Virus record (IMG/VR): IMGVR_UViG_3300030012_001141 | Coordinates: 1 to 60,104 of that record | Source: a virus | DNA length: 60,104 nucleotides | Direction: 5' to 3' (one strand) | Part shown: piece after piece, positions 27,336 through 37,717 of the stretch | Layout of the letters: each line of letters opens with the position of its first letter | Numbering within the stretch: the stretch's first letter is position 1 | Translations under genes and position numbers: made by a program | Notes under the pieces: model-generated | Told to the model about the DNA's origin: nothing | Seen by the model: the letters and a program-made list of their open reading frames with translations, nothing else | The model's database searches: none

Positions 27336-28352
27336 ATGGGTTTTGATCCTTCATCATCTGATTTTGCAGCTATAGCTAGTGGACTTGGAGTTACAGCTGG
27401 TGGTTTTGCAGATTTATTTCCTGCAAAAAGAATAGCAGCTCAGCAAGCGCTTCAGGATGCCGCTAAGGAGGATATTGATGCATTTTTTGAAAAGCTAGAG
27501 AGTGGTGAATTTGATCAACAGATAGATCCAGCTTTACTACAGGCTTTTAGTATGACAAGGAGAAAGACGGATGTCACTCCACAGCTGTCTGCTTTGGCTA
27601 CTAGCTTAGATGCTGCTTCTACAGATCCTAGGCTTCTTGCTAGCTCGATTCCTGGTATTACTGGTCAGTACTCTCAAGTAATGGATGATATTTCAAGAAA
27701 GGATTTTGAAAGAGAGTTTGCGGGAAAACAATTTGAAGGAACAACTAGACAAAATATTGCAGCGGATAATTTACAATTAAGAAGAGATATATTCCAAGAT
27801 AAATTGGCTAGTGATCAATTAGCTTATTCTACGGCTCAAGACAATATAACAGCTCTTAATGAAGCTAAAGCTCAAGCAATACCTAACATTCTTTCTGGAT
27901 TAGGACAAACTACTTTGGGTGTGATTAGTGCTTTTGGTAAAGATGGAACTAAAATACCTGAGTACGAAATGGGCGGTGATGTTATGAGTCAAATTATGGG
28001 GGCTCAACAAGAAGGTGAAATTCCTGCAAGACAGGACTTACCAGGACCTGAAGATCACGATAAAAATCCTATCGATATGATAGCTCCTAACGGAGAAAAG
28101 GTAGGGGAAGCTACTGGTGGAGAAATAATCCTTAATAGTGAACAGACTGATAAGATAGAAGATGCTGTTGAGGTTATAGACGAGACTGTAAAGTCTGGTG
28201 AAAAACCTACAATGGATCAGCTTATGGCGCTATATGAGGCTGTAAGTAAAACTTTATCTCAACCTCAATTCCAAGACAGTGAAGAATCTTCTGAAAAGGA
28301 CATGATGAGACAAAGAATGGAGATGATGATGTCTGGAAAACAAATGGCATAA
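27336..28352 (+). CDS. Putative internal virion protein (338 aa)
   Basis: Mostly helical. An Ala-rich N-terminal helix (AAQQALQDAAKEDIDAFFEK), a long middle helix region, a GG-rich link (EYEMGGDVM, then GEATGGEIILNS) and an acidic, Met-rich end. It is the first of three genes between tail and holin whose sizes and helical make-up fit podovirus ejection proteins, which pass through the tail into the host. The assignment is by context. Confidence 0.58.
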   Translation: MGFDPSSSDFAAIASGLGVTAGGFADLFPAKRIAAQQALQDAAKEDIDAFFEKLESGEFDQQIDPALLQAFSMTRRKTDVTPQLSALATSLDAASTDPRLLASSIPGITGQYSQVMDDISRKDFEREFAGKQFEGTTRQNIAADNLQLRRDIFQDKLASDQLAYSTAQDNITALNEAKAQAIPNILSGLGQTTLGVISAFGKDGTKIPEYEMGGDVMSQIMGAQQEGEIPARQDLPGPEDHDKNPIDMIAPNGEKVGEATGGEIILNSEQTDKIEDAVEVIDETVKSGEKPTMDQLMALYEAVSKTLSQPQFQDSEESSEKDMMRQRMEMMMSGKQMA

Positions 28353-30007
28353 TGGCTAATTATAATTACGTATCACCAGCAAAGTTTGTAAGCTATGCGG
28401 ATCTTGCTAAGCAAGAGTCTGCTAGGCTAATGGAAATAGCAAAGCTAGGTCAGGCTAATCAAAATCAATCAATAAACAAAAGAAGAGAGAAGACTATATC
28501 TCAAATTGAAGGTTTACAGATGGATGGATGGGCTACAGCTCATAAAATTCAAGGTAGAAAATTAAAGGCACAAGCTCTTAATGAAATAAACTCCAATCCT
28601 GATGCTGATTTTAATATAATAGCTACTTCTTTACTTGAGATATGGGATAAAGGAAATAGTCACGCTGAAGTAGGTAAAAAAGATGGTGAGTATCAATCGT
28701 ATATAGAAAATCCAGACCTGTATGATGGTGGTAGTTCACCTTACGGTATGGAAGCTGTATTTAATGTGGATGGGTTAAATAAAAGACGAAACAGATTTAA
28801 TAACGTAGGTCTTGTTAATTATGATGAGGATCTAGATATTGGTCAGTTCCGTAATCCAGAATACGATCCTAACGATCCAGATAGCCCTGAGACTTTAAAG
28901 CAATTAGCTATCAATCAAGGAAAAACAGTCTTGTCTGAAGCATCTGGTGTGCACGCTGGTAAAGAATACTATGTAACAGATTCTGGTGAAAAGCAGTACG
29001 TTAGTGGTGGTGCTTTTGATTCATCTGATTTAGGCAACCTAGGTATCTTTAATCCTGATTTTGCTGCTGCCGCTGATATACTCCCAAGCGATGCTCACCT
29101 TAGTTTTAAGACCAAAAGAGGTGCAGGTCACTTCACTAAGCTAGCTACAAATCTTAATAGACAGGTAGATTCTGGTGAGAAAAGCTTTGATCAAGCACGA
29201 AAGGCTTATGTAGATGACGCTCTAGAGTACATCAAGCCAGATGGTCTTTATAGTGTTTCAGCTTTTGAAAGTTCTGCTTTAGCTTTATGGGAAAGGGACA
29301 CTGAAACTGATTATACAACTGATGAAAATATAAGTCCCGCTATTAGAGAACAGTATGGTACTCCATGGGAGTACTACGCTAATAAGATGGCTGATGGCGC
29401 TGATTTATTTGATCCAGAGAAAGGTACTGGAAGTGATATAAAACTTACATCAACAGAAAGGAGACAACTTAGACAGTTAAAAAGTAAAAAAACTACTGAA
29501 CCTTCGAGAGAGTTTGTGAGAGAAATACAAGACCCTCAATACGATTGGGAGAGCGCTCTTATAAATGCTGAAACAGAGTCTGAAAGAAAAGCTATACAGG
29601 ATATTGTTGTAAAGGATCCTGTTACAAACAAGTTTGAATTAAAACCTGATTTTGAATTTGGTAGCGGTGTAGAAGTGAGGACTGGTAACAAAGACGTAAC
29701 TTATAAAGGAGTATACACAAATCAAGTGGAAATTTTTGAAGACGCTGGAGATAACGGATTAGTAGTTATATATACTGCTGGTAAAGTTATGGAAGGTGAA
29801 GATAAATACAACGCTGGGTTTGACACTCCTTTTGCTGAGATGGCATCTAACGTACCATTTGTAGTGATAAATATGTTTAAGCCAGATGACGGCACTGATC
29901 CAAACGCAGATCCTGAGTTTACAGAAGAATATGAGGAGTTAATAAACTCATTCGATGCATTGCCTATAAGAAATGCTCTTCAAACAAAAATAGCAAGCGC
30001 ACAATAA
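28352..30007 (+). CDS. Putative internal virion protein (551 aa)
   Basis: Helical N-terminal region (YADLAKQESARLMEIAKLGQ, then QIEGLQMDGWATAHKIQGR) followed by a long mixed domain. Its start overlaps the previous stop and the next gene follows after 1 nt, so the three genes form one unit. Ejection protein by place; no catalytic motif seen. Confidence 0.55.
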   Translation: MANYNYVSPAKFVSYADLAKQESARLMEIAKLGQANQNQSINKRREKTISQIEGLQMDGWATAHKIQGRKLKAQALNEINSNPDADFNIIATSLLEIWDKGNSHAEVGKKDGEYQSYIENPDLYDGGSSPYGMEAVFNVDGLNKRRNRFNNVGLVNYDEDLDIGQFRNPEYDPNDPDSPETLKQLAINQGKTVLSEASGVHAGKEYYVTDSGEKQYVSGGAFDSSDLGNLGIFNPDFAAAADILPSDAHLSFKTKRGAGHFTKLATNLNRQVDSGEKSFDQARKAYVDDALEYIKPDGLYSVSAFESSALALWERDTETDYTTDENISPAIREQYGTPWEYYANKMADGADLFDPEKGTGSDIKLTSTERRQLRQLKSKKTTEPSREFVREIQDPQYDWESALINAETESERKAIQDIVVKDPVTNKFELKPDFEFGSGVEVRTGNKDVTYKGVYTNQVEIFEDAGDNGLVVIYTAGKVMEGEDKYNAGFDTPFAEMASNVPFVVINMFKPDDGTDPNADPEFTEEYEELINSFDALPIRNALQTKIASAQ

Positions 30008-30008
30008 T

Positions 30009-33000
30009 ATGATTGATCAAGAAATACTTCAACCAAATCCACAGAATGCACAGCAAGATACAGACTGGGCAAAAGTATACACTGAATATTATAACAAGGG
30101 TTTTAGTTTAATTAAGGCAAAGAGAAAGTTAAAGACTCAATATCCAGATGTTTGGAGAGATCATCAAGATGGTTTGATTTCGTTTTACGAAAGTAAAAAA
30201 AAAATTCAAGAAGATCAGCCTCAGTTGGACTCCAGTTCGGAAGAGGTTTCTACGGAATCTACCTCAGATACGGATCAACAGAGTCAGCAAGAGAGTGGAG
30301 ATTTGGTTTCCACTACACAAGAGACTAAGTTAGATACTATTGTTGGTAAAAAACCAACTGCTATCCCTACATATCAATTAGCTTCAGCTGAAATTATATT
30401 TGATCAAGATGAAGACTACATATCTAAGTTTGGTGAAGGTCCTGTATTCAAGTTAAATCCTAACAGATTACTTACTGAGGAAAAGGACTCTAAAATATTT
30501 ACAGACCTCCAGCTTTTAGAAGAGAGTTCTTTTGATCGCTGGTATAATAAAACGGTATCTAAAGATCCTAGACTCGCTTCTAATATTGAGGCGTTTTTAT
30601 CATCACCAGAAAACGCAATGCTTAAAGGTCATATAGATCTGGGGCTTCCGTTACATTATGTAAAAGATGGTATTCTAGACATGCTTGCTGTACTAGACGC
30701 AAAGCCTGATGAGTTTGATGTAAGTCAAGATGAGGTTGATAGCTCTACATATTCTGGTAGACTTTTAAAATCTTCTAATATAGAGGATATGACTCCAGGA
30801 GAAAAGTACACAGGCAGAAGAATACAGAGAAAAACAATGAAAAGACTAGAGAAGTCATATAACGATTTTTTTAGAGATATGGTTTTTCAATCCTTACCGC
30901 AAGAGGTTAGGTTAAATGAAAATAAACTCAAAGACTTAGAGTATTACTTTAAGTTGGGTTCTGACAATCTATTTGATTTTACTGGAGACAAGGAGATAGG
31001 CAACAAAACTTGGTGGCAGGATGGTCTTACTTCAGCTGAGCTAGGTAGTATGACGTTCACTAATAAGATGGGTTATTTGGGGAGTAGGCTTATGGGGCTT
31101 ATTTTTGACACTACTTTTGGTGAAGGCGAAGACGATTCTTTTAGAGAGGGTTTTGATAAAGGTGTAGCCATACGTGAAAAAGAGATGGAGGATATGAGGA
31201 GTAAAATGAACAGCTACGAAGAAAGTATTTCTAAAAGTTTATCTAACTTTTTTGAAACTGGCGACTTTACATCTTTAAATAATTATTTCGAACAGTCTTT
31301 TTTGATGACTGCAGAGGCTTCTCCTCAGATAGCTATGGCTATTGGAGGTGGCGCTATGGGTTTGGGACCAACAGGTATCGCCTTAATGCTAACTGCAGAC
31401 GGCATTGCTACAGAGGCATATACTATAAGCAATGACATTACTTTTGATGATTTTATAGACAAAGAATCTGGAGAAAAATTAACTTATTATGAAGCTTTAA
31501 AAAACATACCTGTAAGCGAAACCGACACGCTAGAAAGTCTTGAACAAAAGCTTAGGGTTATGTACGATATAGAAACCAATAATGCCAGAAGGGGTATGTA
31601 TCTAGGTAGTATAGCTGTAACAGACTTTGCTGCTGATAGAATAACTTTTGGTATTGCAGCTAGGGCTTTAAGAAATACTAAATTTAGTGCTACTCCAAAC
31701 AATAAGGAACTTGTAAGAAATCTTCTCGCTGGTAGCGGTATTGCCATTCCAGAAAGTGCTATACCTACTTTCCTTAGCGCATGGAACAGAGAGTATCAAA
31801 AGGCCAGTCAAACTGGGGACCCAAACTGGGATGCATATGAGGCTTACGAAAGGGCTCTTGATATAACTCTAGGTGTTTTACCTTTAGGACCTGTCATGCA
31901 TGTAGGAGGCACATCTTTAGCTTATACGAAACACTTAGCTAATAGCAGGATAGGTAAAGACGGAATGAACGCTCAACAGAGAAAGCTTTTAGAAACTCTG
32001 CAAGAAACTGCTGATAATCCTCACGTATCTAGCGAAGAGAGAATGCAGGCTTTACAGTTCATTAATCAGATTAAAAAAGAGGGTAGAGCTGAAGTTAGGA
32101 AAGCAGAAGCCTTTTACGAATACGTAGGTCAGAGAAGTCAAACTGATTTAGATCAAATAACAAATATAGATTTACGTTTACAGAGGTTTGTTCGTCAATA
32201 TGACGCTACAAAAAATCCTGAATTAAAGATTCTTATTAGAGATAAGATGGCTGATCTTATAAAAATGAGAGATTCTGTTGAGTCAAAATACAATGAAGGC
32301 TTTGAAAGCTCTTATGATGTTACGTTTAGAGAGCCAGTAAGTGGTAGAGAGTATACCGTTAGATTTGATGAAGAAGGTGGTATAGTCCCACCTAAAGATG
32401 ATGCTGATGTTAAGCCTAAAGATGAGGCTGATGTTACACCTGAAGGTGAAGCTCCTCCAGTAATAACTCCAGATGACGCTAACAGAAAGACTCCTGATGA
32501 AATCGAAGGACCGCTTGAGGGAGAACCTAGAAATAATGATACAAACACAAAAGTTGAAGAAGAGGAAGCTGAAGTAGCGAGATTCAAAGGCGGTTGGTTA
32601 AGAAAACTTTTTAGAGAAACTTTTAGAACTGATGCGGGCGTTGGTGGTACACGTCCTGGTAGAGGTTTAGCGTTCTGGAAAAAGAGAAAGTATGCAGACG
32701 TTGCTGATATCATTCTAGAACAACAAAGAGTATCTGCATCCCTTAGAACTCAAGTTGGCATGGATTTAGGTATGCTAGATATTTTATTTCAGGATTTAAG
32801 ATTTGACGTTAACGGTAAAAAAATTAGTTCAGAAGAATACTCTAGAAGAGCTGCAGAGCTTAATAAGTATATGAAGGGTGATCCTAATGCTAAAGTTGCT
32901 TTCTTAGACGAAGCTCAAAAATCTAAAGTGGATTATTTAAGAGGTAGAATAGATGCAGCTACTGATGATATTATAAGATTGTTAGAAGAGAATCCTACAG

Positions 33001-35456
33001 AAAAAAATAAAGCGTTAGTAGAATTATTGAAGTCTAACAAAGGTCATTACTTAAAGAGAAGTTACGAAGCTTTTACAGATAACGGAACTTGGTTAAGGGA
33101 GCTAAGTATGAGATTTGATGAAATGCCAGCAGATAAAAAAGCTTTATTTGATGATGCTGTAGATTTTATAATAAATCAAGAAGGCTTCAAAGGTAGTAGA
33201 TTGGAAGCTAGAAAAATTGTTACGTCATATATACAAGATATAAATAAAAAGATAAGATCTGGAGACTTTGCTTACGGATCTGGTACAATAGGCGCTTTAG
33301 ATACTAAAATGTTTGCTGGTAGAAAAGATATACCAGAACCTTTTAGAAAGCTTTTAGGCGAGATTGATGATGTAAACTTTAACTATGTAAATACAATGCA
33401 TAGATTGACTGGATACGTTTCTGATCTTCAATATCAAAAGAGCTTAAAACAGTCTATGTTAGATTTAAGGTTAGCTTCAGAAACTTCTCAGCAAGGATTA
33501 GTGCCTCTAGAGACAGGTAAGGCTTATAGTGGTTTAGACGGGCTGTATGTAGATCCTGTATTTAAAGAAATGTATGACGGCATGATGCCTATTCCCGTTT
33601 CTCCTAGTAAGTTCTGGAGAACAATTCATGGGTTTCAGGGTTTAGTAAAGATTGGTAAAACTCAGTACTCACCAACAACTACAGCTAGAAACCTTATTAG
33701 TGGTAACTTCTTAGGGTTAAACTCTGGACACTTTTTCCTTACCAACCCTAACGCAATAGCTATGGCTAAAGATTTAGCTTGGGGTGATCCTAATGTAGTA
33801 AATCAAAACAAAAGGTTAAAAGAAGCTACTTTAGATCTTATAAAAAAGGGAGTGCTTGGTGATGGTGCGAGAGCATCAGAGGCGTTAAAAATGCTTAGGG
33901 ATTGGAGCGAATTAACTGAAGCTAACAGAATAGCTCAGCAACAAGGAGGTAGTAAAGCTAGAAAAGCAGCTAGAAAGTTAAGACAATTTACAGAAAGAAC
34001 TTACGCTTTTGGTGATGATTTCTTTAAAGTTACAGGGTATTACATAGAAATGAACAAACTTCTTAGAGATAGCCCTAACATGACTAAGGCTGAAGCTGCA
34101 GACATAGCAGCAAATCGTATTCGTAATGGATACCCTACGTATTCTATGATACCTAGGAATATAAAGAAGCTTAGAAGATTCCCACTTTCTGGTATGTTCG
34201 TTTCATTCCCATACGAAGTTTATAGGACAACTGCAAATAACTTAAGATTTATTGCTGAAGACTTAGCTGCAGGTAGAATGCGAATGGCTTCTGAGAGACT
34301 TCTAGGTATGACTGTTGCTAACGGATTAGGATTTAGTTTATTTAACTACAGTAAAGATATTCTTGGATATGACGATGAGGATGTAGATGCAATTAGAGCT
34401 TTAGGAAGTAGTTTTTCTGCTAACTCTAGACCTATGTTATTACCTATGAGTGAAGAGGGAGATATTAATTACCTTGACATGAGATCTTTCCTACCTCAAG
34501 AACAGATATGGGGGCCTGTAATGACTATACTAGGTCAAGGAGATCCTACGGATGAAAACTTTATGGAGAGAGTAAATACAGCTATAGGTGAAGCGTTGTC
34601 TCCTTTTACAGCTGCTGATGCTACATCTAAATTTGCCTTTGAAATATTTAATAATAGAAGAGTAGATACTGGCGCACCAATATATTACTACGATCAAGAT
34701 AAAAATGTATTAGAAAATATATTAGATAACGATGAGGAAATAACTAAATATTTAATGAGGGGTGTTGGTCCTGGAGTTTACAATAACTTAGTTGATTTCC
34801 TTAGGGCTAACGAAGTTATGCCAGAAGTATTCGGGACAAAAGAGACTCCTTACAAAGAGTTCAGTAATTCTGATGCTATATTAGCTCTCTTAGGTTTCCG
34901 TGTACAGACCCTCAATCTAAAGACTGGAACGATTCAGGCTATCCACGAAGAAAATATGGATTTAAATGGTTACATAAACTTCCATTTAACCAAGTCTGAT
35001 ATAAACCTTTGGACTAGACAAGATCCAGAATACCTTTCTAAGATAGGTTTTGAATATGCAGACAAACAAGCTGCTGTATCAAAGAGACTTATGAAGATGG
35101 TTAACTTTGCAGTTAAATCTAAAATGACTCAAGAGGAGTTTATAGAAACATTAGTGCAAAGCGGAATATCTAAGGCTGATGCAGGTTTAGTTTATTCAAA
35201 CGTAACTAAAGGTACAGATATGCCTTTAAGCCCTAAAATTATAACGGATCAAAAATTTGAAAGTCTTTACAATTATATAAAGGATTCACACAGAGGAACT
35301 GATGAGGAACTTAAAGAAAAAGTTAGATCTGCAATGGACGCTGTGATTACATTCAATCTTAATGTTATTGAGAAATGGAAGACTTACTTCCCTAACTATG
35401 AATTAAAAGACGATAAAGAGAATTTTGAATTCTATAAAAAAGTTAATAAAAGATAA
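30009..35456 (+). CDS. Large internal virion / ejection protein (1815 aa)
   Basis: A very large multi-domain protein. Residues ~425-475 contain a hydrophobic Gly/Ala-rich segment (AMAIGGGAMGLGPTGIALM) able to insert in membranes. Residues ~770-860 are acidic, Asp/Pro/Glu-rich linkers. The C-terminal third contains RRFPLSGMFVSFPYEVYRTT, resembling the P-x-x-FVSFPxE motif of large internal virion proteins in marine podoviruses. Such proteins are ejected first and span the host envelope. No peptidoglycan hydrolase motif is obvious. Confidence 0.65.
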   Translation: MIDQEILQPNPQNAQQDTDWAKVYTEYYNKGFSLIKAKRKLKTQYPDVWRDHQDGLISFYESKKKIQEDQPQLDSSSEEVSTESTSDTDQQSQQESGDLVSTTQETKLDTIVGKKPTAIPTYQLASAEIIFDQDEDYISKFGEGPVFKLNPNRLLTEEKDSKIFTDLQLLEESSFDRWYNKTVSKDPRLASNIEAFLSSPENAMLKGHIDLGLPLHYVKDGILDMLAVLDAKPDEFDVSQDEVDSSTYSGRLLKSSNIEDMTPGEKYTGRRIQRKTMKRLEKSYNDFFRDMVFQSLPQEVRLNENKLKDLEYYFKLGSDNLFDFTGDKEIGNKTWWQDGLTSAELGSMTFTNKMGYLGSRLMGLIFDTTFGEGEDDSFREGFDKGVAIREKEMEDMRSKMNSYEESISKSLSNFFETGDFTSLNNYFEQSFLMTAEASPQIAMAIGGGAMGLGPTGIALMLTADGIATEAYTISNDITFDDFIDKESGEKLTYYEALKNIPVSETDTLESLEQKLRVMYDIETNNARRGMYLGSIAVTDFAADRITFGIAARALRNTKFSATPNNKELVRNLLAGSGIAIPESAIPTFLSAWNREYQKASQTGDPNWDAYEAYERALDITLGVLPLGPVMHVGGTSLAYTKHLANSRIGKDGMNAQQRKLLETLQETADNPHVSSEERMQALQFINQIKKEGRAEVRKAEAFYEYVGQRSQTDLDQITNIDLRLQRFVRQYDATKNPELKILIRDKMADLIKMRDSVESKYNEGFESSYDVTFREPVSGREYTVRFDEEGGIVPPKDDADVKPKDEADVTPEGEAPPVITPDDANRKTPDEIEGPLEGEPRNNDTNTKVEEEEAEVARFKGGWLRKLFRETFRTDAGVGGTRPGRGLAFWKKRKYADVADIILEQQRVSASLRTQVGMDLGMLDILFQDLRFDVNGKKISSEEYSRRAAELNKYMKGDPNAKVAFLDEAQKSKVDYLRGRIDAATDDIIRLLEENPTEKNKALVELLKSNKGHYLKRSYEAFTDNGTWLRELSMRFDEMPADKKALFDDAVDFIINQEGFKGSRLEARKIVTSYIQDINKKIRSGDFAYGSGTIGALDTKMFAGRKDIPEPFRKLLGEIDDVNFNYVNTMHRLTGYVSDLQYQKSLKQSMLDLRLASETSQQGLVPLETGKAYSGLDGLYVDPVFKEMYDGMMPIPVSPSKFWRTIHGFQGLVKIGKTQYSPTTTARNLISGNFLGLNSGHFFLTNPNAIAMAKDLAWGDPNVVNQNKRLKEATLDLIKKGVLGDGARASEALKMLRDWSELTEANRIAQQQGGSKARKAARKLRQFTERTYAFGDDFFKVTGYYIEMNKLLRDSPNMTKAEAADIAANRIRNGYPTYSMIPRNIKKLRRFPLSGMFVSFPYEVYRTTANNLRFIAEDLAAGRMRMASERLLGMTVANGLGFSLFNYSKDILGYDDEDVDAIRALGSSFSANSRPMLLPMSEEGDINYLDMRSFLPQEQIWGPVMTILGQGDPTDENFMERVNTAIGEALSPFTAADATSKFAFEIFNNRRVDTGAPIYYYDQDKNVLENILDNDEEITKYLMRGVGPGVYNNLVDFLRANEVMPEVFGTKETPYKEFSNSDAILALLGFRVQTLNLKTGTIQAIHEENMDLNGYINFHLTKSDINLWTRQDPEYLSKIGFEYADKQAAVSKRLMKMVNFAVKSKMTQEEFIETLVQSGISKADAGLVYSNVTKGTDMPLSPKIITDQKFESLYNYIKDSHRGTDEELKEKVRSAMDAVITFNLNVIEKWKTYFPNYELKDDKENFEFYKKVNKR

Positions 35457-35461
35457 AAAAT

Positions 35462-35896
35462 ATGAGTAAAAAAATTAAAGATACAAAGCTAGGATCTTGG
35501 TTAGCAGAAAAAGCACCTCAAGTGCTAGGCGTAGTAGGGGATCTTCTACCAGATAGCGGAGCTATGGGTGTAGTTAAAAACCTTATTGACAAAGATGATA
35601 GTGTTGACTCCGAAGAAGCTCAACGTCAGATCGATGCAGAGGTAAGATTCCAAGAGAACGTAACAGAGCGCTGGAAAGCTGATATGGGTAGTGATGTAAA
35701 GTTAGCTAAACTCATACGCCCTGTTACGCTTATATGTCTCATGGGGATGTTTATGGTAACAATGATGATTGACAGTATGGACAATGTAGCATTTAATGTA
35801 AAGGACTCTTACGTATCTCTACTTGAGCTACTTATGCTTACAGCGTTTGGTGCATACTTTGCTGGTAGAACTATCGAGAAGAAGGCTAAGAATTAA
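35462..35896 (+). CDS. Holin-like three-helix membrane protein (GTA_holin_3TM type)
   Basis: 144 aa. An amphipathic N-terminus, then a charged VTERWKADMGSDVKLAKLIRP segment directly before hydrophobic helices (VTLICLMGMFMVTMMI and LLELLMLTAFGAYFAG). The ERWKxDM ... RP layout is characteristic of the GTA_holin_3TM family. Likely makes the inner-membrane lesion at lysis. It is the last gene of the plus block; its stop overlaps that of the converging minus gene. Confidence 0.72.
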   Translation: MSKKIKDTKLGSWLAEKAPQVLGVVGDLLPDSGAMGVVKNLIDKDDSVDSEEAQRQIDAEVRFQENVTERWKADMGSDVKLAKLIRPVTLICLMGMFMVTMMIDSMDNVAFNVKDSYVSLLELLMLTAFGAYFAGRTIEKKAKN

Positions 35897-36525
35897 TCTT
35901 CTTCTACGTAACCTTCGTACACACCGTTATACAAAGTATTTAACTTTCTAGCTGTGTGTGTAACAGTTTTAGGTTTTGTTCTGTCTGTAATGATTTTGTA
36001 TAGTGTTTTTAGCTCAGGCTTGTAAAACCCTACCTCATCATTATACCAGTCAAGCTTATTGCTTAATGCTTCTTTCCTTAACTCTAGATACTTTATTTTT
36101 TCTTCTAGAGCTTGGATCATAGTATTCTTTTCTGAGATTACTGTAATTAATTGTTTATTTGATTTATCTTCTCTTATGTGATTAGCATTACCAATAGCTT
36201 CCAGGTATTTACTTTTGCAGAACAAATACTTTTCTTTTAACTCAGCATCACATTCTATTAAAGTTGGTGCATCTTTACAGTGATGAAGAATAGTAGCATG
36301 ATTCTTGAGCATGAACCTAGCTATGTTAGTGTATGTATATCCACACTCACGAAGGATATAGCTGTAAACTTTTCTTGCGTCAACTACATTTCTATACCTT
36401 CTACCATGTAGGATGTCGTCTTCGAATACTTTTGTTACAATGCCGTATAGTATATTCGCATCTCTATTCATATGATCGTGGTACATATCATACCCGTCAA
36501 GTTTTCTTTTTGCTATTAATTCCAT
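35893..36525 (-). CDS. DnaA domain IV-like DNA-binding protein with coiled coil
   Basis: 210 aa. Residues ~47-84 (DARKVYSYILRECGYTYTNI, then NHATILHHC) match the DnaA C-terminal helix-turn-helix (domain IV), where xHATVLH is the DNA-contacting signature. A coiled coil follows (TMIQALEEKIKYLELRKEAL). There is no AAA+ ATPase domain, so it may bind DnaA boxes without opening the origin: a replication regulator, or a decoy or partner of host DnaA. It is the most promoter-distal gene of the minus block. Confidence 0.7.
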   Translation of the reverse strand: MELIAKRKLDGYDMYHDHMNRDANILYGIVTKVFEDDILHGRRYRNVVDARKVYSYILRECGYTYTNIARFMLKNHATILHHCKDAPTLIECDAELKEKYLFCKSKYLEAIGNANHIREDKSNKQLITVISEKNTMIQALEEKIKYLELRKEALSNKLDWYNDEVGFYKPELKTLYKIITDRTKPKTVTHTARKLNTLYNGVYEGYVEED

Positions 36526-37049
36526 TATACTTTATTTAATTCACCTTCTGGAGTTACGTACTCCATGCAGTAAGGTATTATACTGTAGCTCTTTAGTTCT
36601 CTAAGATCGCTAAGCATTAGTCTAGTTATTTTGTCTTGCCTACCGTTTCGCTGGTATATCTTCTTGTAAGCCTTTAGTTTACTGCGCACAATCTCTGGTG
36701 ATACATTCTCGTAACACCACATAAGTAACTCTTCTCTTTCTACTCGGATAAAGCCACCAACTTCAGACATATCAAAGGCTATCCACTTAGCAGCACCTTT
36801 CGTCCAGCCTGGCTTACCGTTGACGTTAGCAAACTCCACCCAGATCTCATCGGGTAGGTTGTTACCTTTTACATCAACTCCTTTATCTCCATGCCAAAAG
36901 TCTACATGAAGGTTTATGTCTTCGTACTCGTTTGATTTTCTTGCGTCGGGACAAGCTCTCTTGTACCTAGTAGCAGCTATGTTGCCGTCCCTCCAAGATT
37001 GTTTATGTCTCTTGCGACTGACAACACTAGAATGGTGTGTCGTTTTCAT
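36525..37049 (-). CDS. Putative PD-(D/E)XK nuclease (174 aa)
   Basis: The core HVDFWHGDKGVDVKG, then EIWVEFANVNGKPGW and KWIAFD, follows a PD-(D/E)XK layout common in phage nucleases, in which Asp and the Glu-x-x region form the metal site. Its start overlaps the end of the upstream gene by 23 nt and its stop overlaps the next ATG. It could act in recombination or DNA degradation. Confidence 0.5.
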   Translation of the reverse strand: MKTTHHSSVVSRKRHKQSWRDGNIAATRYKRACPDARKSNEYEDINLHVDFWHGDKGVDVKGNNLPDEIWVEFANVNGKPGWTKGAAKWIAFDMSEVGGFIRVEREELLMWCYENVSPEIVRSKLKAYKKIYQRNGRQDKITRLMLSDLRELKSYSIIPYCMEYVTPEGELNKV

Positions 37050-37248
37050 ATTCTTTACATGCTTCTCTGACTAGATCTATTTCTATGTTCACCCAGTCTC
37101 GAAAGTCTTTTATTTTATTTAATACTTCATTAAATTCTGTTACGGCGTTACCCTCATCATCATGTAAAGACTCATACAGCATATCTGCTGCATCATGAAT
37201 CCTTTCACATGCTATAAAGTAGGTTTCGCTTACTTTACTATTATTCAT
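37027..37248 (-). CDS. Hypothetical acidic protein (73 aa)
   Basis: Small, acidic and helical (DAADMLYESLHDDEG, then EIDLVREACKEYEND). It overlaps the genes on both sides. No family recognised. Confidence 0.5.
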   Translation of the reverse strand: MNNSKVSETYFIACERIHDAADMLYESLHDDEGNAVTEFNEVLNKIKDFRDWVNIEIDLVREACKEYENDTPF

Positions 37249-37684
37249 TACTCATGGATTTTTTAATCTCTAGGATGGCCTGATCGACTTGTTTTTTATT
37301 CTTAGCCAAATATACATCATAACCTAGGTTATTATCCATAATATGCTTTAAAAAAAGCTTCCATCTCATAGGAAAATCATGATGAGATGGTAAATATCCC
37401 TTTGTCTCTATTATCCACTTAGAACCCTTACCTACAAAATCTGGTGTGTACCTTATGGGATGTTGCACTGAATTTGTTCTATCACTCATCAGTTGTTTCT
37501 TGGCAGTCATTTTGAAATACTTATTAGTAAACCTAAAGGACTCTTTAAGAACAAACTCCTTTTCTTCATAAGAGAAAGCTATCCCAGATTCACGTAACGA
37601 GTCTGAACAATACTTCTCTATAGAAGATTTAAACTTCCCTAATGATTTTTTTTTAGATTTAGTTTTGCGTTTACCTCTTTTCAT
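37241..37684 (-). CDS. Endonuclease of PD-(D/E)XK type (phage endonuclease I / resolvase-like)
   Basis: 147 aa with a very basic N-terminus (KRGKRKTKSKKKSLGKFKSS). The catalytic core RYTPDFVGKGSKWIIETKGY shows the PD ... E-x-K signature, followed by HDFPMRWKLFLKHI. This resembles T7 endonuclease I-like junction resolvases that debranch replication and recombination intermediates. It is the first gene after the primase-helicase gene, with its own possible promoter box. Confidence 0.72.
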   Translation of the reverse strand: MKRGKRKTKSKKKSLGKFKSSIEKYCSDSLRESGIAFSYEEKEFVLKESFRFTNKYFKMTAKKQLMSDRTNSVQHPIRYTPDFVGKGSKWIIETKGYLPSHHDFPMRWKLFLKHIMDNNLGYDVYLAKNKKQVDQAILEIKKSMSNE

Positions 37685-37717
37685 AAAGCGAAGTTACACC
37701 TCATGCTGTATTGCCTC

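Noticed and set aside
32312-32713. 133-aa minus-strand frame
   Set aside because: Reverse shadow of the acidic linker of the 1815-aa protein; low-complexity Ser-rich product.
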